DNA of 64,000 nt from Thermoplasmata archaeon (GCA_021792255.1 JAJYUZ010000001.1:310001-374000), one strand, 5' to 3'; shown: positions 18,867-28,538, counted from the first letter of the stretch. Notes: generated from the letters alone by a model not told the origin. Program-made: numbers and translations.

Positions 18867-20503
18867 TGGGCTTTTCTTTTGAGCTTGCAGTATTTGGTTC
18901 CACCATCGCAATATTGATCATAATGGGATTCCTCCTGTACTATTTTGCAGTCGATTATAGAAGGAACCTTCTCGGTAACGGAAATTCGGAACTTCCGAAG
19001 AAGGAATCCAATGCCATTCTCTCAAAAATGAGTAGGGAACTGAGCTTCACTGCATTCATAATGGACGACAGCAAGTCGATCGGTATCAGGTACATAATTA
19101 CGAGTCTTGCGTTGTTCTTTATAGCGGGACTTGCGGGGATAGGAATGAGATTATCACTCTGGTTTCCAAACCCCAGTTTCCTTACGCCAGTTCAGTACAA
19201 CATCCTTCTCACTGCTCACGGAACGCTTATGTTATACGGGTGGGCAGTCGGAGGTATCCTGGGCCTAAGCTATTATTTGCTTCCTACTTCGATTCGGCTC
19301 AGGAAAGATTCGCTTGGGGTTGTAAGCTCAATAATGTACTGGATGTTCTTGGTTGGCTCACTATTCATTATCTTTTCTAGGAGTACTGCTACTTGGTACT
19401 TTTACTACCCACTGGTCGACCAACTCACCGCATCGGGTGGAGGGACACTTTCCTTCGGTAGTCTCATAGGAGTCATGCTCATACTCGTAGCAACTGTCGT
19501 GTCGAGCATCATATTCCTGAAGATGATCTTCCTTGATAGGGATGAGTCGATCAGGCTGTCAAACCTTCCCCTATTCGCTTGGTCAATTGTATCGACTGCA
19601 TTCTTGATAATCGCTTCCGCTCCAGTATCTATTATCGCAGATGGATTCCTAATATACGACCTCATAAACCCGATATTCTTTCAAGCAGCGAACGGCACTG
19701 CTCTTGCATATGCAATCCTCTTCTGGTTCTGGGGGCATCCTATAGTCTATGTTGCGGTCATACCTGCATTTGGACTCATTTATGAACTTCTTCCGAGATT
19801 TACTGGAACGAAGATATACAGCTACAAGGCGGGAGTTCTTTCCCTGCTGTTGCTCATGGTTCTCAGTGGCACCGTCTGGGGGCACCACCTGTTCAACAGT
19901 GGTCTTGGAACCGTCTGGGACCTTATCTTTTCGACCACCTCTTTCATCGTTGCAGTACCATCAGCTATGTCCGTTTTTAACTGGATAGCGACTATGTGGG
20001 TCGGAAGGATTAGAATTACCGTTCCCACTTTGTTCATAATCAATGCAATTATCGATTTCATCATTGGTGGAGTTTCTGGAGTGATGGCTGCTGATGTCGG
20101 AGTAAATCAGCTCATTCACGGGACTTACGCCATAACCGCACACTTTCACTTCATACTTCTGGGCCTAACGACTGGGATGGCCTTCGCTGCAATCTACGTG
20201 TTGTTTCCTACCCTTACCGGGGGAAGAAATTACAACATTCCAATGGCAAAGGTACACTTCTATCTGACCTCGATTGGTACCTGGGTGATGTCTGGATTTT
20301 GGCTCGTAGGTGGTTTTGCGGGAATGCCGAGAAGAGTCGCAGGTTATTTCGGTATCTTTCAGACTTATCAGGACGCAGCAGCCATAGGAGGAGTCATACT
20401 GGGACTGGGGTATCTGATATTCTTGATAAACTTCCTTTACTCGGGGAGTAGACCAGTTGAGACAGGAACGGGAAACATCCTGGAAGAGGAGGTATCAGCG
20501 TGA
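18866..20503 (+). CDS. coxA: Heme-copper oxidase subunit I
   Basis: About 545 residues and 13 or so helices from ATG 18866, which overlaps the coxB stop by one base. The track start at 18806 only extends into coxB. Heme a ligand His is in LTAHGTLMLYGW. The CuB/cross-link segment reads FWGHPIVYVAVIP. The CuB His pair is in GHHLFNSG and the heme ligands are in ITAHFHFILLG. GHPIVY lacks the Glu of A1 oxidases and matches the B-type (ba3) pattern, so a B-type or B-like enzyme is inferred. It reduces O2 to water and pumps protons. An extra N-terminal helix precedes the core. Confidence 0.93.
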   Translation: MGFSFELAVFGSTIAILIIMGFLLYYFAVDYRRNLLGNGNSELPKKESNAILSKMSRELSFTAFIMDDSKSIGIRYIITSLALFFIAGLAGIGMRLSLWFPNPSFLTPVQYNILLTAHGTLMLYGWAVGGILGLSYYLLPTSIRLRKDSLGVVSSIMYWMFLVGSLFIIFSRSTATWYFYYPLVDQLTASGGGTLSFGSLIGVMLILVATVVSSIIFLKMIFLDRDESIRLSNLPLFAWSIVSTAFLIIASAPVSIIADGFLIYDLINPIFFQAANGTALAYAILFWFWGHPIVYVAVIPAFGLIYELLPRFTGTKIYSYKAGVLSLLLLMVLSGTVWGHHLFNSGLGTVWDLIFSTTSFIVAVPSAMSVFNWIATMWVGRIRITVPTLFIINAIIDFIIGGVSGVMAADVGVNQLIHGTYAITAHFHFILLGLTTGMAFAAIYVLFPTLTGGRNYNIPMAKVHFYLTSIGTWVMSGFWLVGGFAGMPRRVAGYFGIFQTYQDAAAIGGVILGLGYLIFLINFLYSGSRPVETGTGNILEEEVSA

Positions 20504-21063
20504 GAAAGACGACTCCGCTAGCAATTTTTGTGATAGTGTTGCTTGCTGCCGGCGGATCATTTGTCTGGTTTGTGGAGCAATCCGGGGGTAGCTCGGCGAC
20601 AACAATAGCTCCCTACAATTCGACGCAGGTCATAGTTCTCTATGCCAACTATCAGGGATGGAACTACAATTCCTCCATTCCGAACCCCACTCTCTATGAA
20701 AAGACTCACGTTCTCCTGGAATTCAAGGTGATAGAACAGGACAATCTACCTCATACTCTTACTATCAATCCTGGTTCCAACGAAAGCGCCTCTAATTACA
20801 TAGTGAGCGTGAATATCCCTGCAGTTACAGGCACTATTGTCTGGGTAAACTGGTCCTTTGCAAATCCGGGGATCTACACATATTGGTGCGAGGTTCATCC
20901 AGAGACAATGGTGGGAAAACTGGTTCTGAATTCCACAACGAGCAATACCACAAATGCGTCCGTCGCATCGCCCCTACCCCCTGAAATAGCTGATATCGTT
21001 GGTTATTCAAGTTCGATACACAGCCCATACGCTCTAAGGGATGCGAATGAAGAAGTTTGGTAA
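20500..21063 (+). CDS. Membrane-anchored blue copper protein (cupredoxin)
   Basis: A 187-residue protein with an N-terminal anchor helix (LAIFVIVLLAAGGSFVWF) and a plastocyanin-like domain. Type 1 copper ligands are visible: His in NLPHTLTINPG and the C-terminal loop YWCEVHPETMVG (Cys-x2-His-x4-Met). The linker is Ser/Thr/Asn-rich. Its role is probably electron transfer from the cytochrome b/Rieske complex to CuA of the adjacent oxidase, replacing a c-type cytochrome. Sulfocyanin or rusticyanin-like proteins do this in other acidophiles. Start is GTG overlapping the coxA stop (GTGA). The 3' end overlaps the heme O synthase start by 23 bases. Confidence 0.88.
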   Translation: MRKTTPLAIFVIVLLAAGGSFVWFVEQSGGSSATTIAPYNSTQVIVLYANYQGWNYNSSIPNPTLYEKTHVLLEFKVIEQDNLPHTLTINPGSNESASNYIVSVNIPAVTGTIVWVNWSFANPGIYTYWCEVHPETMVGKLVLNSTTSNTTNASVASPLPPEIADIVGYSSSIHSPYALRDANEEVW

Positions 21064-21916
21064 ACTATTTGGTTTGACTAAACCCGGAATCGCAGTTCTC
21101 CTTGACCTGGTAGCCGTCACAACTTTTGTGCTTGGACTCCGGAGTTTGAGCGACCTTTGGAAGATAGTGCCGCTTCTCGTTTCGGGAACACTCGCATCGT
21201 TTTCTTCCTCACTGGCTAACAACTTCATCGATAGAGACATCGACTCAAGAATGCGCAGAACCGAGTGGCGGTCTTCAATAGGAAGCAGAATAGGGTATTT
21301 CGTGTCGATCCCCTTATTACTGGGAATTTCTCTCTCGGTTGCGTACCTGTTTCTCAATTCCACGACTGCATTGTGGATTTTCGGAGGTTTCCTAAGCTAT
21401 TCGTTTCTCTATACCGTGGTCCTAAAGAGACGGACGTCTTGGAACATAGTTATTGGTGGAATTGCTGGTTCATTCCCTGCTCTTGCAGGGTGGTCAGCGG
21501 TAAATTCACCATACTCTTTGGTGTCGATATTTGTCGCATCGATCGTGTTCCTCTGGACACCAACCCACTTTTGGACCCTAGCACTCAAGTACAAGGATGA
21601 TTACAGAGATGCAAATATCCCCATGCTACCGGCAGTCAGAGATGAGAATTTTACTATTAATGCGATTATTGTGAACACCATAATCTTGATCGCGTTCTCA
21701 TTCCTTCCTTTAGCCATAAATATGGGTTTCCCGATACTTTACGACGTGCTGGTGGTCCCGATTTCGGCCTATTTCCTTGTGAGAGTTTTACTGTTGAAAT
21801 TCAAGAAGGGAAGTGCCTTGTTGAAGTCATCGCTTGGGGCTTTTCTCGCGAGCAACTATTATCTTACGGCATTTCTAGTCATCGTGATTGTTGGCACTGC
21901 AATAAGATTGGTGTGA
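21041..21916 (+). CDS. ctaB: Protoheme IX farnesyltransferase (heme O synthase)
   Basis: A 291-residue UbiA-family prenyltransferase with about eight or nine helices. The first prenyl-diphosphate motif reads NNFIDRDIDSRMRRT and the second is near YKDDYRDANIPMLP. The start LFGLTKPGIAVLL is typical for CtaB/CyoE. It attaches farnesyl to heme b in the membrane to give heme O, a precursor for the oxidase encoded just upstream. Two ATGs six bases apart (21041, 21047) are possible starts. No heme A synthase is seen nearby. Confidence 0.93.
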   Translation: MRMKKFGKLFGLTKPGIAVLLDLVAVTTFVLGLRSLSDLWKIVPLLVSGTLASFSSSLANNFIDRDIDSRMRRTEWRSSIGSRIGYFVSIPLLLGISLSVAYLFLNSTTALWIFGGFLSYSFLYTVVLKRRTSWNIVIGGIAGSFPALAGWSAVNSPYSLVSIFVASIVFLWTPTHFWTLALKYKDDYRDANIPMLPAVRDENFTINAIIVNTIILIAFSFLPLAINMGFPILYDVLVVPISAYFLVRVLLLKFKKGSALLKSSLGAFLASNYYLTAFLVIVIVGTAIRLV

Positions 21917-21920
21917 GAAG

Positions 21921-23264
21921 ATGCAAAAAAAACTTCTAAACGCTCTGCCATTGGTTGCTATCTACATTTTTTGGAATGCCCCCTTTCTGCTCAAGGGGTT
22001 TACCGTCCAGAGCGGTGTTCTCGGAGAGTTCATCCTCCTCGAGGTGGGGGTGCTTGCTTTTTTCACTGTGGCTGCTCTGTACACCGGTAGATTGGGCAGG
22101 TTGTACTTCGCTCTGTCTCTGTGGTCGATCATTTTCGGAGTGACGTTTGGAAGCGTGAGCGAAGCTAGGTTCAGTCCATTCTTCTTTGTCGCTTTTGTGA
22201 TAGCGATCCGATTCTTCTTATCGAACAGGGAGAAAGGCGATCTGTCTGTCGGTTCAGCATCTGTCGCATTATTTTTCATACTCCTCTTACTCTCGACGAG
22301 TCTAAGATTCGTTCACTTGAACTCTGTTACACCTAGTTCCGGCTATCTCTTTTCCATATACGACAACACATCACATTTGGGCGTTCCAATCACCTACGTT
22401 TATGGACTGGTTTTCGCAATAGGTCAAGTCAGCCTTACCCTGTCTCCCATAACGGCGCTTCTATTCCCTCTGATTGCTTATTTGACTGCAGACAATACTT
22501 TCCTGATAGTCCGTTCATTCAGGTCCATTGGAGGATCTTCTATAACTGCAGCTATCGTAACAGCAATTGCATGCCAGTGTGAGAATACTATAGGACTGAT
22601 ATCTGGTACGGTATCTTCGCTGGCGCTTTCAATTCTCCCCTACTTCATCTTCTTGGCTGCTGGAATGTTGATTCTCACTAATTTTTATCTGCACCGACCA
22701 AGGAAATTGTTGGTCCCCCGGATAAACAGACTTTCTGCCCTTCTATTTTTCATTTTGACGCTCGCAGTAGAATTCGCTATAGTCTATACAGGTGCGATCT
22801 ACAATCTAGCGGTGTTCGGATTCAATTCATTTCTCTCGCTCTTTTCTGGATTTCTGTTGGGTCAGGTCACTGGAGTCAAGTGGAGGATGCCCGTCCATTA
22901 TGTTGCGTTTGCATTTGCGCTGCAGACTGTTCTGTTCATTCCGTCGCTCATAAGGTACGCTCTAGTTTCACCACCATTCTTTGAATTGTACAGCGTTGCT
23001 GGAATGGCGGCGGGATTCATCATCTCTTTATCGTTTAGAAACAGAGACAATCTCTCAAGGATAGGCATATTCGAATTCGTGTTCTCGATGGAGGCTATGA
23101 TCGCATCTGTGTTGTTGTACCTGACACTGTTCTCTGTTTCATTCTTTTCAGGCTATTCAGAGATAGCTGTGATAGACTTCTCGGTTTTCATCCTCTTGGT
23201 CAGTCTCCCGGCAATGTGGTTTTCTAACATTTACCTACTTAGTGTCAGGGCTTTTGGAAGCTAG
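21921..23264 (+). CDS. Unknown polytopic membrane protein in the oxidase operon
   Basis: A 447-residue, very hydrophobic protein with about 12 predicted helices and short loops. It begins 4 bases after ctaB, so it is the last gene of the oxidase operon. One helix contains a Cys-x-Cys pair in AIACQCENTIGLISG, a possible metal or heme-related site. I do not recognise the family. The context suggests oxidase assembly (copper or heme handling) or a lipid/quinone-related task. Its last 30 bases overlap the 3' end of the convergent Fe-S protein gene. Confidence 0.75.
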   Translation: MQKKLLNALPLVAIYIFWNAPFLLKGFTVQSGVLGEFILLEVGVLAFFTVAALYTGRLGRLYFALSLWSIIFGVTFGSVSEARFSPFFFVAFVIAIRFFLSNREKGDLSVGSASVALFFILLLLSTSLRFVHLNSVTPSSGYLFSIYDNTSHLGVPITYVYGLVFAIGQVSLTLSPITALLFPLIAYLTADNTFLIVRSFRSIGGSSITAAIVTAIACQCENTIGLISGTVSSLALSILPYFIFLAAGMLILTNFYLHRPRKLLVPRINRLSALLFFILTLAVEFAIVYTGAIYNLAVFGFNSFLSLFSGFLLGQVTGVKWRMPVHYVAFAFALQTVLFIPSLIRYALVSPPFFELYSVAGMAAGFIISLSFRNRDNLSRIGIFEFVFSMEAMIASVLLYLTLFSVSFFSGYSEIAVIDFSVFILLVSLPAMWFSNIYLLSVRAFGS

Positions 23265-25193
23265 TCCAACCTTTATCACATTTCTAATGTCGTAGAAATG
23301 TATGTTATCGTACGGACAGGCAAGGATGCAAGATCCGGAACCGACGCACTTCGAACTCTTGAAGTATCCGTTCTTTATGAATTGAGCAGGCAGATCCCCC
23401 AGTCCCACTTCGCACGCGGTCACACAATCCTTGGTGGGGCACTTTGCGCATACGTTAGAATCTATCGCCTTGATTCTGAAAAAACCAAGTCTGCTGAAGA
23501 ACCCTACGAAAACTCCAGTTGTGCACCACCCGTATCTCCTGCAGGGGCTCATTCCAACGAAAGGGATTGAGATGAAGAAGAGGTACCACAGCAAATTCCA
23601 AATTAGGTACGAATAAAGGATGGCGGGATCGAAAGGAAGTTTGATGAGTTCTACTGATATTGCAAAGCTAGCAACGGCAGAAGCGAGCATGAACATCCAG
23701 CTACCCCCTGCAATTTTCTTTACAAAAGGCGAATATCTGCTGCCTATGTTCTTTTTGCTTATTTTCGATTTGTAGTTCAACTCGATCATTTCTTGACCGA
23801 GAGTACCGCCGTACATTACTGCAGAAGGGCACAGTGTGCTGCAGTAAGAGCGTCGTCCGAACAGCAGGGCCAGCACGGCGTAGACCGCATACGAGAGGAC
23901 CATCGGTAAAATCAGGTCTCCTCTTACCGGCCCCAGTGCACCAACGTTTGCCCAGAGAGGGATTCTCGACCAACCGGCGACATAACTGGGACCATAGAGA
24001 GTGTAGGTGAAGTAAGCGAGCAGAGCGAAGGAGAGGCTGATCCTCTTTTCTAACCACTTGATCTTCTTCATTCTGAACAATACGAGTGCTCCCATCTCCA
24101 GACCCATCAAAAAGAGAAACACGGGAGAGGCCGCAGTGACCGCAATGAAAGGAATAATGGAGAGGTAAACGTTGCTCACGAGTGCAGGTCTCACTGCCTC
24201 AGTTATGAGATATGATAACGAACTCAAACCAGATCCACGGAGCGTGTACAATCCGGCAAGTATGTCGAGAGGAATGCTCATGATCAATTCAGCGACAAAT
24301 GTTCCAGATAGCAGGAAAAATAACCACATCTTTTTGACGATCCAGCCATCCACTGTCCGCACATCCCTTCCCGTAAATACGAAAAAGAAGTAGAGCCCCA
24401 TTCCAACTAGCACTGATATAGCATAAAATGACCAACTTACCAGATTATCTGAGCCCAGAGAATATGACAAGAAAAAACCTATCGAATTGAGTAGATAGAC
24501 GAAAAGAGATATGTCTATTATTCTCTTCTTTTCAGAAATGATTTTGCTCTTTGAATTGGATGCCTCTTCTAGGAGGATTATCATCCCCGCAACCATGATG
24601 AGCGCATTTGCGGCTAGCAACTCGAGATGAAACGAGGAAAACAAAGCGGGGGAAGCTATATCCATTCCCGCCAGTGCAATCAGAAGATACCTTACCGTCC
24701 CCTTTATTCTGAAGAACAATATGGATGCCACCATTTCGACTTCCATAGGTAGCACAAAATACAGAGAATTGATGGTCTGAGGGATATCAATAAGCGTGTT
24801 GCTACTGAACTTGAAACCCAGGACTATTAGGACAAATACCGTCATCAGGACTTCGTTCAGGACGAAAGTCGCCGGCAAGAAGATCCTGTCGGTCTTCAAC
24901 CCTCCCTTCCATTCCATAGAGTAGAAGAAGAATAGAAGGACCAGGAAAGAGACCATTGGAACCATTATTATGTTTATTGCAACGACAGAATTCAGGAACC
25001 CCTTAGGTTCCACCAGATACCAGCTCAGGCCGACAAACATGCTGGCCATCATCACGAGGATGTAGTACAAAGCGTACTTCATCTTCTTGGATACGTTCAT
25101 TCTGGAGAATGTGAATTCAGCGTACAGAATGAAGAATACCATGAAGGATATTATTCCCAGGGCGATCATTTCTCCAGAAGACACTATTTTCAA
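23235..25193 (-). CDS. Membrane polyferredoxin (NapH/NosR/CcoG-like)
   Basis: A 652-residue protein with about 12 or more helices and a cytoplasmic C-terminal ferredoxin domain. Two Cys-x3-Cys-type motifs at helix ends, YCSTLCPSAVMYG and PCRRYGWCTTG, are hallmarks of the NapH/NosR/CcoG group. The C-terminus has two 4Fe-4S cluster motifs: CAKCPTKDCVTACEVG and CVGSGSCILACPYD. The long extra N-terminal membrane part (about residues 1-400) is unusual for NapH. It would move electrons between quinol, cytoplasmic donors and a periplasmic acceptor. CcoG relatives reduce Cu(II) for oxidase assembly, which would fit beside the cox operon, but this is inference. Confidence 0.82.
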   Translation of the reverse strand: MKIVSSGEMIALGIISFMVFFILYAEFTFSRMNVSKKMKYALYYILVMMASMFVGLSWYLVEPKGFLNSVVAINIIMVPMVSFLVLLFFFYSMEWKGGLKTDRIFLPATFVLNEVLMTVFVLIVLGFKFSSNTLIDIPQTINSLYFVLPMEVEMVASILFFRIKGTVRYLLIALAGMDIASPALFSSFHLELLAANALIMVAGMIILLEEASNSKSKIISEKKRIIDISLFVYLLNSIGFFLSYSLGSDNLVSWSFYAISVLVGMGLYFFFVFTGRDVRTVDGWIVKKMWLFFLLSGTFVAELIMSIPLDILAGLYTLRGSGLSSLSYLITEAVRPALVSNVYLSIIPFIAVTAASPVFLFLMGLEMGALVLFRMKKIKWLEKRISLSFALLAYFTYTLYGPSYVAGWSRIPLWANVGALGPVRGDLILPMVLSYAVYAVLALLFGRRSYCSTLCPSAVMYGGTLGQEMIELNYKSKISKKNIGSRYSPFVKKIAGGSWMFMLASAVASFAISVELIKLPFDPAILYSYLIWNLLWYLFFISIPFVGMSPCRRYGWCTTGVFVGFFSRLGFFRIKAIDSNVCAKCPTKDCVTACEVGLGDLPAQFIKNGYFKSSKCVGSGSCILACPYDNIHFYDIRNVIKVGLASKSPDTK

Positions 25194-25381
25194 GATTTAA
25201 CCTCAATTAAAAAAACTTTCTTAGTCGCCAAGCTATCAAACTTGAGCTGATTTTCCCTATAAAAAGACGAGAAGAGATTTTGTGGCATTGACCACGATCT
25301 TCGCGGAGGGGGAACGACCTCAGAAGGACGTTCTTGGCTTGAACTTCCGGATAACTCGTCTCATATCCTATCAAGGAAATC

Positions 25382-26059
25382 TCAGGTCGGAATCAGAGTT
25401 GAGGCGAGGCCCGGATAGTGTACGAGAATTGGAAAGAGGGACCAGATGATAAAATGCACGGTTGAAGAGAGAAGGCAATTTTTTGTAAATTTTGCCAAAA
25501 GCCCATAGAAAATCCCCATACCGAAAACAGACGATAGCATCAGAAGATTGTACGGGTATGGATAGCCTGCTCCGTTGTCTGCAATCACGTACTTTGAATA
25601 GTATAAGACGTAGACGAGTGCCTGGACGATGAGAGATAGGTAGGGAGAGATCGACCTTAGAAACAACCGCTGAAGCAGATATCTAAAATTAAATTCCTCG
25701 ATGAGGATGGGTGCGATGAGAATACTGGGAAGCACTACCGCCCAACTAGGGTCCGTAATAGAGAAGTAGAATACTGTAATCACGAAACTCAAAAGGAGCA
25801 TCGAGAAAGGGACGATGGAAGACTTAAAATCTAGACTAATTTCAGTCCTGAAAAGATAGACAGAAAGGGGAATGGTGATAATCCCCGTTACAATGTTCAG
25901 GAAGAAGAATATACGACTGTTCATTAAGATAAAGAGAAAGCTAGTCGCGATAAATATCAGAAAAATAGCAACCAAAAAGTACTTCTTATTCAATTCAGTT
26001 CGGTGCTTAATTATCCTTAAAATTAATAAGTTTACTAAAAAGATTAAAATACTTTCCAT
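25382..26059 (-). CDS. CPBP-family (Rce1-like) intramembrane protein with a weakened second motif
   Basis: About 225 residues, largely hydrophobic with roughly eight helices. The first CPBP motif EEFNFRYLLQR (EExxxR) is intact and a late His occurs in SSTVHFIIW. The region where the second motif (FxxxH) is expected reads ALVYVLYYSKYV, without His. Active members are glutamate-type membrane proteases; this one may be weakened or non-proteolytic. The track starts at 26098, inside the divergent Rieske gene. The Met at 26059 gives a better start (MESILIFLVN) and keeps the genes apart. Confidence 0.72.
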   Translation of the reverse strand: MESILIFLVNLLILRIIKHRTELNKKYFLVAIFLIFIATSFLFILMNSRIFFFLNIVTGIITIPLSVYLFRTEISLDFKSSIVPFSMLLLSFVITVFYFSITDPSWAVVLPSILIAPILIEEFNFRYLLQRLFLRSISPYLSLIVQALVYVLYYSKYVIADNGAGYPYPYNLLMLSSVFGMGIFYGLLAKFTKNCLLSSTVHFIIWSLFPILVHYPGLASTLIPT

Positions 26060-26073
26060 CAATTTGACTTTGA

Positions 26074-26799
26074 ATGAATGAGGGGATCGATGAAACAAAG
26101 CGAAATTTTCTCAAGTTAATGGTTACTGCATCTGTCGTTGCCGGTGCCGGTCTATCTCTTGGAGTCGTCGTTAAATCCCTTTCTCCACCGCAGGCAGGGA
26201 TAAACAGTTTCCCAACTCTAAAGCTGGTAGACTCTTCTGGTAATCCAGTGCTAACATCGAGCCTTCCCACGAATGATCCCTCTGCGATGCAATTCAGTTA
26301 TCCTCTCCAGAGCACTCCTAATTTCTTATTGAGTATAGGAGATTCAAATGGAACGCCAGTCAACATTGGCGCAACACAGGTTTCTATACCCGCCACAGGT
26401 GCCACTTACCAGTCATATTCGGGAGTCGGTAAGAATGGATCTGTAGTTGCGTACAGTGCAATTTGCCAGCATCTGGGTTGTATATTTCCAGAACTCAGGT
26501 TTTACCCGGCCGGCGTAGAATCTATTACTCTTGGTGGGAAGACTTACACGGGCGTCCTCCACTGTCTCTGTCACGGGAGCACTTACGATCCTGAGAAGGG
26601 TTGTTCAGTGCTGACCGGACCGACAACCCATCCTCTTCCAATGATCAAGTTGGTCTGGGATTCTTCTACGGACGAGCTGTACGTATCGAACATGGTAGGT
26701 CCTACCATCTACGGAAGGGCATCAGACTTGACCGGAGAGACCCCAATATCCGGTACCACCACAGAGGTGACCAACTTGGGGAATCCATTTACTGCGTGA
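26074..26799 (+). CDS. Rieske [2Fe-2S] protein
   Basis: A 241-residue protein with an N-terminal anchor preceded by TKRNFLKLM. This is a Lys-Arg version of the twin-arginine signal, suggesting folded export. Cluster motifs are CQHLGC (box 1) and CLCHGSTYD (box 2), separated by about 45 residues. It transfers electrons from quinol at cytochrome b to the blue copper carrier. It precedes the cytochrome b gene by 9 bases. A gattaaaata box lies about 25 bases before the ATG, so the mRNA is likely leaderless. Confidence 0.94.
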   Translation: MNEGIDETKRNFLKLMVTASVVAGAGLSLGVVVKSLSPPQAGINSFPTLKLVDSSGNPVLTSSLPTNDPSAMQFSYPLQSTPNFLLSIGDSNGTPVNIGATQVSIPATGATYQSYSGVGKNGSVVAYSAICQHLGCIFPELRFYPAGVESITLGGKTYTGVLHCLCHGSTYDPEKGCSVLTGPTTHPLPMIKLVWDSSTDELYVSNMVGPTIYGRASDLTGETPISGTTTEVTNLGNPFTA

Positions 26800-26808
26800 G
26801 GAGCAAAG

Positions 26809-28455
26809 ATGTCATCAATAAAAGAGAGAGTGAAAAAAGCCAGAGATTTTGGAACTGGTGCATGGAATTGGTTCATGAACCGGTCTCATCTTGACAGACT
26901 TCCATTAAGAAAGACTCCAGATTACATGCGTCAGTGGGGAGGAAAATGGTACTGGACAGGAGCTCTAATAACTATAGCATTTACTTATGAGGTCCTTACC
27001 GGAGTAATCCTCCTGCTCTATTACAACCCAGCCAGTCCCTATCCTTCTACTCAGTACATCCTGAACTCGGTTCCGTTTGGAAAACTCTTACTCGCAACTC
27101 ACCTTTACGGAGCCTACGCCATGATAGTGCTGGTCTACATCCACATGTTCAGGAACTATTTCGTCGGTGCATACAAGAAACCGAGAGAGCTTCAGTGGAT
27201 CATTGGAGTTCTTTTGCTCGCACTCACGATAGGTGCAGGATACTTTGGCTATTCTCTCAGCGGAGACGTACTTTCCTATGATGCTCAAGACGTCGGCAGA
27301 GGTATCGCGAGTTTAATTCCAGTGCTTGGCCAATGGCTAGTATCAGTCGGTTTTGGAAATGGCACTACAACTAGCCTCTTTACAAAGTTCTTGGGCTATC
27401 ACATCATAATGGTAGGACTGATCGCACTGCTCTTTGGGTATCATTTCTATCTCGCAGAGGCAAACACGATGCTTCCGTCCTCGAAGATCAGCAAGTACAG
27501 GGCGCCTGCTAGCACTCCTGAAACAGAAAACATGAAACCCTGGTACCCCTCCAACCTCCTGTATCTTGTAGAGTTAGGCTTGCTGACAATAGGGTTCATA
27601 GTATTTATTCCTAGCTTTGTCGGGCTTTTCCCCAATACTCCCATACTGATCTCCCCGTTCCCTGGACCATTACCGACGAGTGCAGCCGCTGCTCTGATAC
27701 CGCCATATCCTCCGTGGTTCCTATTGTTCGTGTACAAGGCCGTCGATTTCGGCATGTTTACGAATTATATGGGACCGCTCAATGCCTCAATAGTCTTCGG
27801 CCTGTTACCTCTAATCTACTTCTTGGTAATCCCTTTCTTGGACCGTGGTAACTCACTTCATCCCCTCGATAGGCCAATTACGACGTCACTAGGAATTATC
27901 AGTATCGTTTACCTCATAATACTCAGTGTATGGGGGGCGTTCACTCCGGGCTTGATTATACCCTCCACCCAGGTCGCCTTGGTCCTCTTACCTCCAGCAA
28001 TAATTACGTTTGCAGCAATCTTTGGAATTTCGAAGATGTGGAAGAAGGGGAAGTTAAAGATCGGAAACAAATCCACCACTTCTTCCTTTTTTATTTTCAT
28101 ATCGGGCCTTGTCGTGGCTGTAATTCTTACTGGCTACTCATTCTCCTACTTCGTGGGCCACGCATCCATTTTGTCCCTGGGTAAGCTTGTCTTATCTGGC
28201 GGAGCCATGGGATTCCTCGCCATTGGGACTGCTAAGACTTCTGACCAGTTACCAGATCAGAAGTTCAAAAAGATACCTACAGGAGCCTATGTTGCAATCG
28301 CTCTATTGACCTTTATGTGTTGGGTGCTTCTCGGTCTTTCGTTAAAGCTAGACCCGATCAGCCAAGCAATGACAGTCGGAATGGCACTCGGAACCGTCCT
28401 TATCTTTTCAGGAATAGCACTCGCAATATACAGACGAATAATCTATGGTGAGTGA
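26809..28455 (+). CDS. Cytochrome b (fused b6/subunit IV type)
   Basis: A 548-residue protein with about 12 helices. The two heme-binding His pairs are visible: ATHLYGAYAMIVLVYIH and GYHIIMVGLIALLFGYH. The C-terminal half contains a quinol-site-like PPYPPWF motif, in place of PEWY. The extra C-terminal helices resemble archaeal cytochrome b proteins. It forms the quinol-oxidising core with the Rieske protein. No cytochrome c1 follows, consistent with a copper-protein acceptor. Confidence 0.92.
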   Translation: MSSIKERVKKARDFGTGAWNWFMNRSHLDRLPLRKTPDYMRQWGGKWYWTGALITIAFTYEVLTGVILLLYYNPASPYPSTQYILNSVPFGKLLLATHLYGAYAMIVLVYIHMFRNYFVGAYKKPRELQWIIGVLLLALTIGAGYFGYSLSGDVLSYDAQDVGRGIASLIPVLGQWLVSVGFGNGTTTSLFTKFLGYHIIMVGLIALLFGYHFYLAEANTMLPSSKISKYRAPASTPETENMKPWYPSNLLYLVELGLLTIGFIVFIPSFVGLFPNTPILISPFPGPLPTSAAAALIPPYPPWFLLFVYKAVDFGMFTNYMGPLNASIVFGLLPLIYFLVIPFLDRGNSLHPLDRPITTSLGIISIVYLIILSVWGAFTPGLIIPSTQVALVLLPPAIITFAAIFGISKMWKKGKLKIGNKSTTSSFFIFISGLVVAVILTGYSFSYFVGHASILSLGKLVLSGGAMGFLAIGTAKTSDQLPDQKFKKIPTGAYVAIALLTFMCWVLLGLSLKLDPISQAMTVGMALGTVLIFSGIALAIYRRIIYGE

Positions 28456-28538
28456 GAAGAAAGCAAGATTATCTGGTTTTTTATTTTCACATAGACGTAA
28501 TTTCGGAAATCTTTAGTTAGTTTCATCCATGCAGGTAA

